DNA of 64,000 nucleotides, from NCBI RefSeq assembly GCF_028640845.1, contig NC_080539.1, positions 108,545,054 to 108,609,053 on the forward strand, read 5' to 3'. Position 1 is the stretch's first letter. Each line of letters starts with the position of its first letter. This stretch comes from Ahaetulla prasina. Its lineage: Eukaryota; Chordata; Lepidosauria; Squamata; Colubridae. Below, one piece after another: positions 12,601 through 22,839 of this stretch. A program made the translations under genes and the position numbers. A model generated the notes under the pieces. That model did no database searches. It was not told the origin of the DNA and saw nothing but the letters and a program-made list of their open reading frames with translations.

Positions 12601-12714
12601 GGAGGAGAAAACAGCCCCTCCGACCAGCTCAAAACACCACCCAGAACTGAACCGCGCAGGTCAGAAAGAACTAGGAGACGCCCAGGTTATTTGCGTGACT
12701 ACGTCGAAAAATAA
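9600..12714 (+). pseudogene. Gypsy pol (PR-RT-RNase H-IN), broken
   Basis: Ordered landmarks in shifting frames: aspartic protease DTGSA at about 9639; reverse transcriptase with FAKLDLAQAYQQL and catalytic YFDDVL at 10469; RNase H-like region at about 10900-11150; integrase zinc-binding segment GKCQACQE near 11640 and a catalytic-core start DFAGPFHG near 11730; an integrase C-terminal tail in one long open frame 12160-12714. Breaks occur at least near 9620, 9860, 10057, 10230, 10747, 11103, 11450, 11835 and 12070, several as small indels. The final open segment is rich in charged residues. Confidence 0.88.
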
Positions 12715-12751
12715 CATGTAAATAAATATGTAAATAGAGGCAAAGTGTTTT

Positions 12752-12766
12752 CTGGGAGGGGAGGAG
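12752..12766 (+). promoter_or_regulatory. Gypsy polypurine tract
   Basis: The run gggaggggaggag ends exactly where the 3' LTR begins, the expected primer for plus-strand synthesis. Confidence 0.8.
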
Positions 12767-12956
12767 TGTTATGTATTCATGTTTGTACCTTTAAATATTT
12801 GAGCGGGAAATCAGCACGTTGCTGATTGGACGAAGCCTCCAGTAGAACTGTATAAAAGGAGAGGTTTTTCCCCCAGCCTGTTGCTGGGTTCACCCTATAT
12901 TAAAGAGCTGTTGTCACTACCCTGGTCTCCAGCCTCGTTACTTCCCGAACTTAACA
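12767..12956 (+). repeat. Gypsy 3' LTR
   Basis: 190 bp, one substitution relative to the 5' LTR. The end is TTAACA, followed by the target duplication cttcc. Confidence 0.95.
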
Positions 12957-12961
12957 CTTCC

Positions 12962-13894
12962 TGCTACCTCTTTCCTCAGAGAGAGGAAACTCTGATCTTT
13001 ACTTCTTCCTGGAAAAAGAATTCTTTCTAGCTACTCAAAAGTTAAGCTATGACAATATAAAGCCAGCTGAATGGGGGAATCTAATAGTATTATATCCCTG
13101 AATTTTCTATAAGGTGATGTTTAAGAAGCTTGCTAAATAGTCCTAAAGAGAGGGAGATGGGTCAGAAACAACAACATGGAAAGAATGGTCCTGCTCAATG
13201 TGGGCTTCATCTGTAAATTCAGCCCTACTCACAACTGGCTTCAGACCTCATTATAATTGGCATTCTATCTCTTGAAATTATTTAAGAGCCAGTTTGATAA
13301 AGCAGCTAGCCTGGAAATCAGGAAAATGTGAGTTTTGCTTTAGGCATAAAAAAAAAGTAGCAGAGTGACTTCACATCAGTCCTTCTCTTTCCAACCAACT
13401 CACTTAACAGGGCTGTTGTCGTTTTGTTGTTGTTGTGATAATCGAAGGAGGAAGGAGGACTAGATTGCATTCACTGCCTCAAATTGCACATGAAAAACAG
13501 GTGGGATTAAAAAAAATCTTACGGTAGAAAAAAAGCAAAGGGGAAACCTTGTCTCCAAATCAAAGATGAATTGTTGTAGACATTCATGTTCAAAAGTCAT
13601 ATGGCACAATACTCTGAAAATGAAGTAGCTTAAATATTTGGGGGATAACATTTCAATTATTAATTTGGCAAATGAAAATGAGCAAATTGCACCATAATAG
13701 GTATCCTCATAGCATGTGCACACACATATAAATCTACCTATATGTACATTTTCTTTATTTTACAAAAATATTGCCACCTTTGACTAGTTTAATATAAACT
13801 TCCTGAACTCACACAACCGTAAATATAAAATGAATGTTTGATGTTTGCATAATGTTTAATGTTTTTCCCCCCGATTTGAAAATTGCCTTTGAAG
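12962..13894 (+). other. THEMIS: THEMIS intron 2, distal part
   Basis: No repeat or gene recognised. A T/G-rich patch (gttttgttgttgttgtg) occurs at about 13421-13437. Confidence 0.6.
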
Positions 13895-14353
13895 GACTTT
13901 GCAAGGTAGTAGCTGATAAAACCCCATACGTCAATGTTGAAGAAATTGTGAACAAAGTTTGGATTGGGCCAACACAGCAGGAACAACCATGCTTCTGTTG
14001 CTCTAAAGATATTCAGGTAGAAAACCTGACCATCAAACAGGGGGAGAAAATTGTATTTATGTCTGTAGAAGATCGCAATGAGATCCTGGCTGTGAATTGT
14101 GAAATCAAGAGGAATGGCCGGGTACACGCCTTTTTTTTGCCATGTTCTCAAAAAGGAGATTTCTATGAATGTCAAGATGACCAAATATACACCCTGGAAG
14201 AGATTGCCAAATGGAAAATCCCAAAGAGCCGCACACGGAAAGTTCTGTTCCTTAACACTGGCGATGATGGATATTCTCCTGAGCTGCTGCCTAAGAATTT
14301 TGGAAGCTGTGGAATTCTGGAAGCTATATATAAAGTCCATGCTATGATGAAAT
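13895..14353 (+). CDS. THEMIS: THEMIS exon 3 (CABIT1, remainder)
   Basis: A 459-bp internal exon. Its first two bases complete the glycine codon split at the end of exon 2, then it reads LCKVVADKTPY, close to mammalian THEMIS. Further family-like blocks are ENLTIKQGEKI, GDFYECQDDQIYTLEEIAKW and KIPKSRTR. The acceptor is tttgaag before 13895, with a C-run and a T-run upstream. The donor is a strong gtaagt at 14354. The exon ends in phase 1 after MMK, as expected for the junction with exon 4. It supplies the rest of the first all-beta CABIT module. There are no internal stops or frameshifts, in contrast to the transposon remnants around it. Confidence is high because similarity, splice sites and phase all agree. 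Confidence 0.95.
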
Positions 14354-14956
14354 GTAAGTTAATAAATCAGAAACACCAAAGTGTTTCAAAGATTAAAAAA
14401 AGAGAGAGAAAAAACTCAATAATTTGAACAGGTTAATAAAGCTCAAGAGTAAATGATTTAGATCTAGTCTAATTCAATCTCATGTCATGTTTTATCCTAA
14501 GATTTGAAATAACCTTTTTTTTTCTCGGCTATTGATATTATGGGCCACAATGTGTATGAATGTGCATAGCATGTGCATTTTATCCCCACATTTAGGACAG
14601 ACTGAAAATGAGATGGGTACAGTTTAAAAGTTCCTATTGTTCTGGAGATGTAATTTTCTGCTTGAATGAACAGAGATGCATCCACTTTGGTAAATCTTTT
14701 TTACCGCTCTAGGAAGAGATAACAGCAAGGCTCTTCCTCTCTGTTTTTCTCATCCTCTTTGTTCTGCTTTCTTTGGATTGGAGGATTCTTAGTTTTTCCC
14801 TTCAGCCTCCTTTCTTCAGAAGGAATGTGTTTTCTCTCTCCCCTAACTTGACCTCACTTTTTCCCCACCATGAGGACAAAAACCTAAAAGATTAGGATTT
14901 CCATAATAACATGTGATGAATTGATGTATGTACCACCAACCTGTTTCTAACTCCAA

Positions 14957-15018
14957 GTAGAATAGAATAGAATAGAATAGAATAGAATAGAATAGAATAG
15001 AATAGAATAGAATAGAAT
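14957..15018. repeat. (AATAG)n microsatellite at a CR1 tail
   Basis: About twelve tandem gaata/aatag units. They sit directly at the 3' end of a minus-strand CR1-like LINE fragment. Confidence 0.92.
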
Positions 15019-15340
15019 AACAGAGTTGGAAGGGATCTTGGAGGTCTTCTAATCCAACCCCCTGCCTAGGCAGGAAACCCTATACCACTTCCAAATGGAC
15101 AAATGGTTATCCAACTTCTTAAAAACTTCCAGTGTTGGAGCATTTACAACTTCTGGAGGTAAGTTGTTCCACTGATTAATTTATTCTAACTGTCAGGAAA
15201 TTTCTCCTTAGTTCTAAGTTGCTTCTCTCCTTGATTAGTTTCCACTCATTGTTTCTTGTCCTGCCCTCGGGTGCTTTGGAGAATAGCTTGACGCCCTCTT
15301 CTTTGTGGCAGCCCCTAAGTGATCCCATAGACTTGATCTA
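14957..15340 (-). mobile_element. CR1-like LINE 3' fragment
   Basis: After the tail it reads cagagttggaagggatcttg, aatccaaccccctgcctagg and caggaaatttctccttag. The same 3' end is seen at 52656-53310, where it joins RT coding sequence. The right boundary is approximate. It lies in THEMIS intron 3. Confidence 0.75.
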
Positions 15341-15344
15341 CAGC

Positions 15345-15595
15345 ACTAGCAATAGCACTTAGATTTATATACCACTTTACAGTGCTTTACAGCCCTCTCT
15401 AAGTGGTTTACAGAGTCAGCCTATTGCCCCTAAAAATCTGGGTTCTTATTTTACTGAACTCAGAAGGATGACAGTCTGAGCCAACCCTGAGCCTGGTGAG
15501 ATGCAAACTGCCAAATTGCAGATAGCTGGCAGTCAGCATAAGTAGCCTGCAGTACTGCACTGTAACTACTGTGCCACCGCAACTCATGAGCCACC
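15345..15595 (-). mobile_element. tRNA-derived SINE
   Basis: Read on the minus strand it has a tRNA-like head with an A-box region (near gcggtggcacagtagttac) and a B-box-like gcatctcaccaggctc. It ends in the tail gtaaagcactgtaaagtgg then atataaatctaagtgctatt. A second copy is at 18655-18893. Confidence 0.7.
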
Positions 15596-16016
15596 GTGGC
15601 TCTCCCATACCTGTTTTTTTAGTTCTTCCAACAGTACACTCATTGCCACTGAACTCTCCTCCCAGCTTTCCCAGCATTGGAGCCTGTTCCAGGTCTTGCA
15701 TATCTACTGTTGGAGTCTTCCTTCTACAAGGATTGCCTAATGAGTATATGGACACGTAGCAAATAAGGATCAGATGCAGTATAATTTAGTAGAAGAGTCA
15801 TAAATAAACGATCAAAGTGCTGCATTATATTTAGTAATAAAGCTGGCTTTGGCCTGATCAACTGAAAAAAGTGTGCATCTGGAAATAGACTTGCACCATT
15901 GCTAGACATGTACATTGCTAAACATTGCTAGACATAAACTGGAAGGGAGGATTGTATGGAGCCAGGGTGATATATAGTCATAATAACATTCTTTTCTCAG
16001 AGAGTCAAGGACATCT

Positions 16017-16252
16017 TGTCCTGCACCTGGAAGGCTGGAACTGGGAGGCATCTCCAGTTGGGACAGTGTTTTGATTGGACCATGTGATGGACATGTGGGT
16101 GTTGGGCAGGGACTTGAACTTTCCCTTGGGTTGGGAAAATCTTTCAGATTCCCAGATGTGCCAATATGACATCGCTAATAAAATGGAACTTTGAGAAAAC
16201 TCAAGCCCCTGAGTTTTCTTTCGTTGGGGGTGTTACTTGGAACCCTGACAGG
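16017..16252 (+). repeat. possible solo LTR or LTR fragment
   Basis: Begins tgtcctgcacctggaagg and ends ttggaaccctgaca (TGTC...GACA), with an aataaa signal at about 16178 and a T-rich segment after it. No target duplication was found and no internal retroviral sequence adjoins it, so this is tentative. Confidence 0.35.
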
Positions 16253-16399
16253 TGGTGGTGATGACATAAATAAATGCTCCTAATTAAAAACAAAACAAAA
16301 CAAAATTAAAAAGCTTCGATGAGAGGGATGCTAGTCTAGCCTTCTTTCTGACAAGCTGAGAACAACAGAGTTGTTGGGGTAGGTTATAGTAGCTTAGGG

Positions 16400-17048
16400 C
16401 AGGGGTGTCAAACTTGATTTCATTGCGGGCTACATCAGGGTTGTGTTTGACCTCAGGGGGCCAGGATGGGCATGGCCAGGGTGGCCATGGCCAGTCTAAC
16501 GTCACTCATGTTGGACGTGCCTTTGGTGGCCTGAGTGCTCTGTCAGTGCTCCTGAGTTTTGTTTTCAGCTGCAACAGCCACCTGCAACCCTCTACTAGTG
16601 AAAATGGATCTTGGGAGGGCTGCATGCAGCTCTCCCAAGCTCCATTTTTATTGGCAGAGGCACCGTGGGATGGTGCTTTGCTGTTTTCAAATCGGCCCTG
16701 TGGGCCAGATTTAAGCATCCTGCAGATCAGATCCAGAGGTGGGTTTCAGCAGGTTCTGACCAGTTCTGGAGAACTGGTAGCGGAAATTTTAAGCAGTTCG
16801 GAGAACCGGTAGTAAAAATTCTGACTGGCCTTGCCCCCATCTATTCTCTGCCTCCTGAGTCCTAGCTGATCGAGAAGAAATGGGGATTTTGCAGTAACCT
16901 TCCCCTGGATTGGGGAGGGAATGGAGATTTTGCAATATCTTTCCCATGCCACGCCCACCAAGCTACACCCACAGAACCGGTAGTAAAAAAAATTTGAAAC
17001 CCACCACTGGTCAGATCCAGCCCGCGGCCCTTGAGTTTGACACCTCTG
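16400..17048. mobile_element. hAT-like family A, interrupted by a nested insertion
   Basis: Ends are caggggtgtcaaacttg and cttgagtttgacacctctg. Flanking 8-mers gcttaggg and gattaggg match at 7 of 8 positions with a central TA. A family B element (16734-17009) is inserted inside it and is therefore younger. Confidence 0.88.
16734..17009. mobile_element. hAT-like family B nested in family A
   Basis: A 276-bp element with ends cagaggtgggtttcag and tgaaacccaccactg. Flanking 8-mers atcagatc and gtcagatc agree at 7 of 8. Confidence 0.88.
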
Positions 17049-17966
17049 GATTAGGGTATATAACTCAGAGTTCAAGTCTATTAATTGTTTAATAGACTTT
17101 CAAATTTTGTATCTTCAGAGGCCTCTCCGATTTTCCCTGGTGCTTTTCCCTTTACAGGTTTTGTGTTCCTCTTTGCAATTTCTCCTCTCATGGTCGTAAC
17201 TTCAGCAGTGTGTTTTGGAGGAGAGAGGGGCTGCTGAAGTGATTGTTCTAAAAATATTATATCACCAGAGGTAGCTGTAGATTTTACATGGAAGGCCAGA
17301 AGCAAGAGAATCATCACCGCCACCATCATTATCCTTAATTATGCAGTGGCTGTGAACATGAAGCCAGAAATACATGAAAGGTGCTTTCATCCTCGCAAAA
17401 TAGGAAGTTTTATAAGCAAAGGTCGATTTCAATTACATGCCTATATCTAACTATTTTCTGTTAGGCTATGCATATAGAATATGTGAGATAAGATAGATGA
17501 CTTGGAATTATCTATAGGTTTTTTTCGGTACTGTTTCTTATTGCATTATTCCCCCGTGATAGTGCATCTTTCTGTAGCTTGTTTTCAGAAGATCTGTCCC
17601 CCCTGTTAAATTTAAGAAATGCTGACATTCTTAACAGACAGCAAACTTAATTCCAACCAGGAATCATTCTATCAGCTGATCCACACTTTTTGCCTGGCCC
17701 ATTACCAGTAAGGGGCCACACATGCTTTCCTGAGTATACAAACAAATGATGTCATTTTTCTCCTAAACCCAGTCCATTGTAAATGCATCCCACGGTTGGG
17801 TTTTCCAGCTTCCATTGAAAACTGCTGTTTTCTGACCCAAAACATCTTAAGCTTTTCAAGGCAGATGGCCTACAGCTCTTTGTCCATCCGGGTAGCATCT
17901 TCAGCTCTGATTGGCAGCAGTCCCTGGCATAGCCCCCCCTTACAGTGGCCGGTCACTGCCCTAGGC
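17049..17966 (+). other. THEMIS: THEMIS intron 3 interior
   Basis: No recognisable gene or repeat. Confidence 0.5.
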
Positions 17967-18381
17967 CGGTGATGGCTAACCCTTTTGCCATCGCGTGCCA
18001 AAAGCAGGGGGCAGGGGGGGATCATGCGTGTGCGTGCCCACACCCATAATTTAATGCCCCCCGCCCCCACCGCATGCGCACATGACCTCCCGTACTCCTG
18101 CTTTTGCTACATGATGGCATGGTGGGCCCAGAGGCCCATTTTTAACCCTCCCCAGCTCCAAGAGGCTTTCTTGGAGCCTGGGGAGGGCAAAAACGGCCTT
18201 CCCCCCCCCAGAGTCCGGAAATGGCCCAATTCCTGACTTTCGGTGGGACAGGAAGGCCCGAAAATCAGCTGGCTGGTGCACGCATGTGCAGTACAGCTGA
18301 TCTAGAGTGATAGCTTGCATGCCCACAGATATGGTTGCACATGCCAACTGTGGCACGCATGCCATAGGTTCGCCATCACAG
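17967..18381. mobile_element. hAT-like element, family C (GATGGC ends)
   Basis: Ends are cggtgatggctaaccc and ggttcgccatcacag. Flanking 8-mers ccctaggc and gcctaggc match at 7 of 8 positions with central TA. The interior is GC-rich with CpG-containing gcatgcgc-type motifs. A relative is at 48291-48697. Confidence 0.85.
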
Positions 18382-18654
18382 GCCTAGGCAGCTAATTAAT
18401 CCTGGGTTGCTAGGCTGTCATGCCATTTGCTGATATTCCCTCCCCCCCAGTAATCTTTTACTTGATTCAATAATAGCCCATTAAGTCTATTAACAATGAA
18501 CCCCAGCCCTAGAAGCTCATATATCTCTCAGCTCTTTTATCTCCCAATGGTCACCTTGTATAGTTTCGGGACAGGTGAGGCATTTTCCCCTTGCTTTTCT
18601 ATCCCTTCATTCTACTGCTGTAGAGATTTCTTCCCCTTTCCTTTATTCTTAAAA

Positions 18655-18893
18655 ATAGCAATAGCACTTAGACTTTTATACCGTTTTATAGTGCTTTACA
18701 GCCTCTCTAAGCAGTTTACAGAATCAGCATATTTCCCCCAACAATCTGGGTCCTCATTTTACTCACTTCAGAAGCATGGAAGGCTGAATCAACTTTGAGC
18801 CTGGTGAGATTCAAACTGCCAAATTACAGGCAGCCAGCAGGCATCAGAAATAGCCTGCAGTACTGCATTCTAACCACTGCGCCACCATGGCTC
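18655..18893 (-). mobile_element. tRNA-derived SINE, second copy
   Basis: Same family as 15345-15595. On the minus strand the head reads gagccatggtggcgcagtgg, a Pol III A-box context, with a B-box-like gtttgaatctcaccagg. The tail ends tctaagtgctattgctatt. Confidence 0.75.
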
Positions 18894-19309
18894 AAAAATA
18901 TATTTATATTACAACTTTGTTTCGATTAACCTAAGCCATTCTTCCTTGCTATTTCCAATGGTTCTTTCAACGGAAGGACCGAAAGAACAACTTTCTTCCC
19001 TTTTGTTGTGACAACTGTCACCTCAGACCAATGATGGTACCACAAGGGGAGGGAAAGAAAATAAAGGAAAGATTTGCCTTTGTATCAAATAAAATATATA
19101 GGAAGGGGTATATGAAGGCTTCCATGTATGCAAACTTCTCGGAAAAGCAAGGGGACCGGTGAGGAGGGATCAATGCCTAAAAGGAAAAAGCAGGCACTAG
19201 GAGATGATATGAATAGAAAAATGTTTAATTTTTATATAATGGGCTTTTATATAACATCATTATATCATTGAAAACTGACCAGAATTTTGTTTCTATCTTT
19301 CTTTTCCAG

Positions 19310-20292
19310 TTCAAAAAGAGATCGTTCATTTCCACTCTGATTTAGATGTTGAAGTTGAAGATGTCACTGACCATTACAATATTAATACTTTTCTCCAGCC
19401 ATTATCAGTGAAAGATATATTAGAAAAGGCAGGGATTGGATCCCCTTTTGTTGTTGCCATAATTGAAGACTCCATTGGAAACAAACATTCTTATAATTTC
19501 CTGTGTCCTGGCAGACAAATAGTAATTTACAAAAAGTATCAGGCTGGAAGAATCTTAGCATCTGAAATCAAGAATAATTCCTCTAAAAGATACTTTTTAA
19601 TTCCTGAGAGCTACAAAGGGAAATTCAAAAGAAAACCTCGCGAATTCCCAACTGCTTATGACCTGGAAATAGCAAGGGACATGAAGGAAAAGCTTCATGT
19701 TGTAGCTACCAAAGCTTTTGACTGTCCGCATGAAGAGATGTGCTCGGTTTCTGTTGGAGATGAGTTTTTGATTCCCAGATATCAGAAAAGCCAAGTTGTT
19801 GAATATGGAAGGAAGTGTGTGAAGGCTGCATTACCTTGTGAACAAATTCTCTTGCCAGATAACATCAATAAGGCCACCCTTCTTCCAATGTTCATGGAAG
19901 GAGGCTTCAACGAAGTGATGCATGATAGGAATCAATATGATCTTTCAGAGCTTTGCAACAATTTTCACCTTCCGTTAAATGTCACAGTTGGCATAAGAGA
20001 TCTTTCCACCCAGGAAGATATTTTGGCTGGCATTCCCTATCTGCAGCTTGAAGAGGAAATCAATGATTTTTACTTGTTAATCAGCAATCTCAATAATCCC
20101 ACAGAAATTTGGGAAGTTTCTGTGCACTGTTTAAATATGTCCTTTCAATTGCTGGGAGAATATCCAGACGTTGCTGTGCATTTCCCAATAAAATCAATTG
20201 TAGAAGAGATTACCGAAGACCAGTACTATATGATGAGAAAATATAAAAATCAAGCCACAATCCCTCCACCCAGACCTCCTAAAATTCACATT
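19310..20292 (+). CDS. THEMIS: THEMIS exon 4 (CABIT2 and proline-rich GRB2-binding motif)
   Basis: The largest exon. It opens after a T-rich tract and ttttccag; the split codon gives F-QKEIVHFHSDLDVEVEDVTD, matching the mammalian exon 3/4 junction. It carries the second CABIT domain, with the family block KFKRKPREFPTAYDLEIA at about residues 110-127 of the exon and LHVVATKAF following it. Near the end it reads EEITEDQYYMMRKY and then PPPRPPK, the proline-rich site that binds the GRB2 SH3 domain in mammals. The most likely donor is gtaaaa at 20293, leaving phase 0. If unspliced, the frame stops at 20308-20310 after five more residues (VKESK), which would give a shortened tail. The donor is not ideal (T at -1), so the exon end is less certain than its start. 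Confidence 0.94.
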
Positions 20293-20430
20293 GTAAAAGA
20301 ATCCAAATAATCTTTTCCCATTATTCCTGTTCACCATCTTTTTGATACACCAGAAGATGACAAGATAGAGGACACATAGAAAGATGCTAATTATATAAAA
20401 CAGAAACCCAGCTTCTCATTTTATTACATG

Positions 20431-20456
20431 TCTAGTAGTAGTAGTAGTAGTAGTAA

Positions 20457-20490
<34 letters not shown>

Positions 20491-20507
20491 TGTTGTTGTT
20501 GTTGTTG

Positions 20508-20557
<50 letters not shown>
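20431..20557. repeat. compound trinucleotide microsatellite
   Basis: (TAG)n followed by (TTG)n and (TTA)n, about 125 bp, just after THEMIS exon 4. Any open frame here is an artefact of the repeat. Confidence 0.95.
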
Positions 20558-21009
20558 TCAAAAACCATTTAGTTCCACATTTGTGTGTTCCAGACTGTTG
20601 GTGGTTTTCATCACACCCTAATTCCTTTATAATTCATTGTATTTATTTATTGCATTTATACCTGCTGCAATTGCAAGACTCTTGTCGTTAATTCACCTTG
20701 GTTTCTCCCACTGGGTTGATATGTGTTGTTATTTTATTTATCTTATGGCAATGTTACATTAGCCAGGAGACAACAATGCTAACACAGAACAGTAGTTTGG
20801 CTGCCTAAGACTGCTAACCTTGTTGGTTCATGCTCGCACACTTTCCAGGTGTGTCAAAGGGGGCAATTTAGCTCTGTACCAGAAAGAAAAACAAGAAACT
20901 TCCCTTCAAGGCCTTTCTGGGCCCTCTCCCTCCAGAAAACTCCTTCAAAAACAGGCATTGCAACTGGAAAGGTCCAGCATCAGCAGGATTCTAACCATCC
21001 ACATGAAGC

Positions 21010-21228
21010 ACCAGCTTTATTTTATTTTATTTTATTTTATTTATTTTTATTTACATTTATATCCCGCCCTTCTCCGAAGACTCAGGGCGGCTTACAGTGT
21101 GTAAGACAAGCTTCTCTCCCCACCAAAGTTTTTTTATATAACATGCTCTTGAACTGCAAGGTGGGCAGAATTTGAGGCAAGTGATGGGAGTTCACCTTGC
21201 CATGCAATAGTAGGACTCGAACTGCTGG
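21010..21228 (-). mobile_element. SINE with an L2-like tail
   Basis: On the minus strand a unique head (ccatcacttgcctcaaattc, cagttcaagagcatg) leads to taagccgccctgagtctt, the same 3' hairpin as the L2-like LINEs, then (ATAAA)n. The shared tail suggests mobilisation by the L2-like LINE. Confidence 0.6.
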
Positions 21229-21230
21229 AC

Positions 21231-21320
21231 CAGGGATGTCAAACTCAAGGCCCTCCAGCTGGATCTGACCCACAGGGTGCTTAAATCTATCTGGTCCCTG
21301 GAACCGGCCTGGAAATTACT
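21231..21320. mobile_element. hAT-like family A, left end only
   Basis: Starts cagggatgtcaaactcaagg with ctggatctgacccacaggg, then fades out after ggaaccggcctgg. Confidence 0.5.
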
Positions 21321-21671
21321 AATTACTTAAACTCAATCTGTTTTTCAGAAAAATAAGGGAGAAGGTGAAGATGTCATTCTTTATCGTTTATATGTTAGTT
21401 TGCCTGATCACACAGAATTTCTGGCATGCAAAATCATATTTCTCTTTACTTCACAGACAACAGATTCAGAAATAGCATAGTTCAAGGATAGTTGTATCAT
21501 ATAATTTGTAATATGTAGTAAGATTTCAATGGAAGAATATATCTAATATACTTAATTTCTCTTTGTCATATATGATGCATAGAATTAGCCAAGGTAATTA
21601 CCAGAAGAAGGTATAAATAATTGTTTCCATCTGCTTCAAAAAATTGCTGGTTAGTTAGCTAGTTAGTTAAA

Positions 21672-22030
21672 ATAAAGGTAAAGGTTCCCCTCGCACATAG
21701 ATGCTAGTCGTTCCCGACTCTAGGGGGCTGTGCTCATCTCCGTTTCAAAGCCAAAGAGCCAGCGCTGTCCAAAGACATCTCCGTGGTCATGTGGATGACA
21801 TGACTCAATGCCAAAGGCACACGGAACGCTCTTATCTTCCCACCAAAGGTGGTCTCTATTTTTCCTACTTGCATTTTTTATGTGCTTTCGAACTGCTAGG
21901 TTGGCAGAAGCTGGGAAAAGTAACGGGAGCTCACCCCATTACATGGCAGCACTAGGGATTCGAACCGCTGATCTGCCAACCTTTCGACCAACAAGCTCAG
22001 CGTCTTAGCCCCTGAACCACCGCATCCCTA
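21672..22030 (-). mobile_element. Sauria-type SINE, near full length
   Basis: On the minus strand it begins tagggatgcggtggttcagg, has a B-box-like ggttcgaatccctag, and ends gaggggaacctttaccttt. This is the layout of the squamate Sauria SINE (tRNA head, 3' end shared with BovB). Inserted in THEMIS intron 4, antisense. Confidence 0.85.
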
Positions 22031-22079
22031 GATAGTTAGTTGTCATCAAAACAGGTTGGATTTTGTGGTCAATGCTCAT

Positions 22080-22830
22080 CTTTTTGCCCTGTCTTTGGTA
22101 GTAAAATTCCAGTGATCTATTTGATTTTGTCCATTCACATTATTTATTGACTGCTTTTTCTTCCACTTTCCCTAATTCCGACAAGAGTACACATCTTTTT
22201 CCAAAGGCTGTCACCTTCTCACATGTATAAGTAGGGAAATTTCTGCTTGCTGATCACGGCTTTAAGTGAGCAGCCAGCCTTTATGTGATCCAAAATTGAT
22301 TACTGCTGGTTCTTGCACTTCATGAGTAAATATCTCCAAGACTGTAACTGGAGGCATCCATCTTCTTTCTTCTGCTCTTTCTCAGGGTCCAGCTTTCACA
22401 GTTGTATATTACCACTGGAAGACTATGGCTTTAATTATTCTGATATTTTTGTCACTGAAAATTTTTTAACCTTCCTGCTCTTACCTAAAATTATCATTGC
22501 TTTATTCCCAAAGATTAATGTGCTATTTATTTCTCCAATACACTCCCATCTTTATCTATTTTGAAGCCAAAGACAACAAAACTATCTACATTTCCTTGTC
22601 AAATATAAGTTTACTAAGCATACTGTTAACACTGTGTTCTTCTTCTTAATATTTAACATTAAATTGAATTATTTTCCACTTTACATTATTTATTTCACAA
22701 GGAGTTCTTCAAAATCTTCTATACTTTCAGCTAACAAAGGGAAGGTTCCTGCATATCTGATTTTGTTAAGTCTAATTTTGATTCAGGCTGTCGTCTCTTC
22801 CAATCCTCTCATGATGAATCCACTATGTTA
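22080..22830 (-). mobile_element. BovB (RTE-clade) LINE fragment
   Basis: Blocks such as ggtccagctttcacagttg, ccactggaagactatggctt and atcctctcatgatgaatcc resemble the C-terminal RT part of BovB read antisense. It is decayed, with no open frame. Boundaries are approximate. Confidence 0.55.
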
Positions 22831-22839
22831 GTTTTTAAA

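Larger units (their letters stand above)
8432..12956 (+). mobile_element. Ty3/Gypsy LTR retrotransposon, recent but coding-defective
   Basis: A complete element 4.5 kb long with two 190-bp LTRs, a primer-binding site, a polypurine tract and a perfect 5-bp duplication cttcc at 8427-8431 and 12957-12961. Gene order is gag, protease, reverse transcriptase, RNase H, integrase, the Ty3/Gypsy order. No envelope gene is visible. The LTRs differ at one base only, which argues for recent insertion, yet the gag-pol frames are broken many times. It makes up about two thirds of the 6.84-kb intron between THEMIS exons 2 and 3, in the sense orientation. Confidence 0.95.

Noticed and set aside
13834..13894. 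A start codon upstream of THEMIS exon 3
   Set aside because: The upstream residues do not resemble THEMIS, and the acceptor at 13894 restores the split Gly codon from exon 2.
20428..20691. Poly-Ser/Cys/Tyr frame
   Set aside because: It is a translation of the TAG/TTG/TTA microsatellite.
21985..22030. tRNA gene on the minus strand
   Set aside because: A- and B-box-like motifs belong to the head of a Sauria-type SINE. The same applies at about 15575 and 18880.
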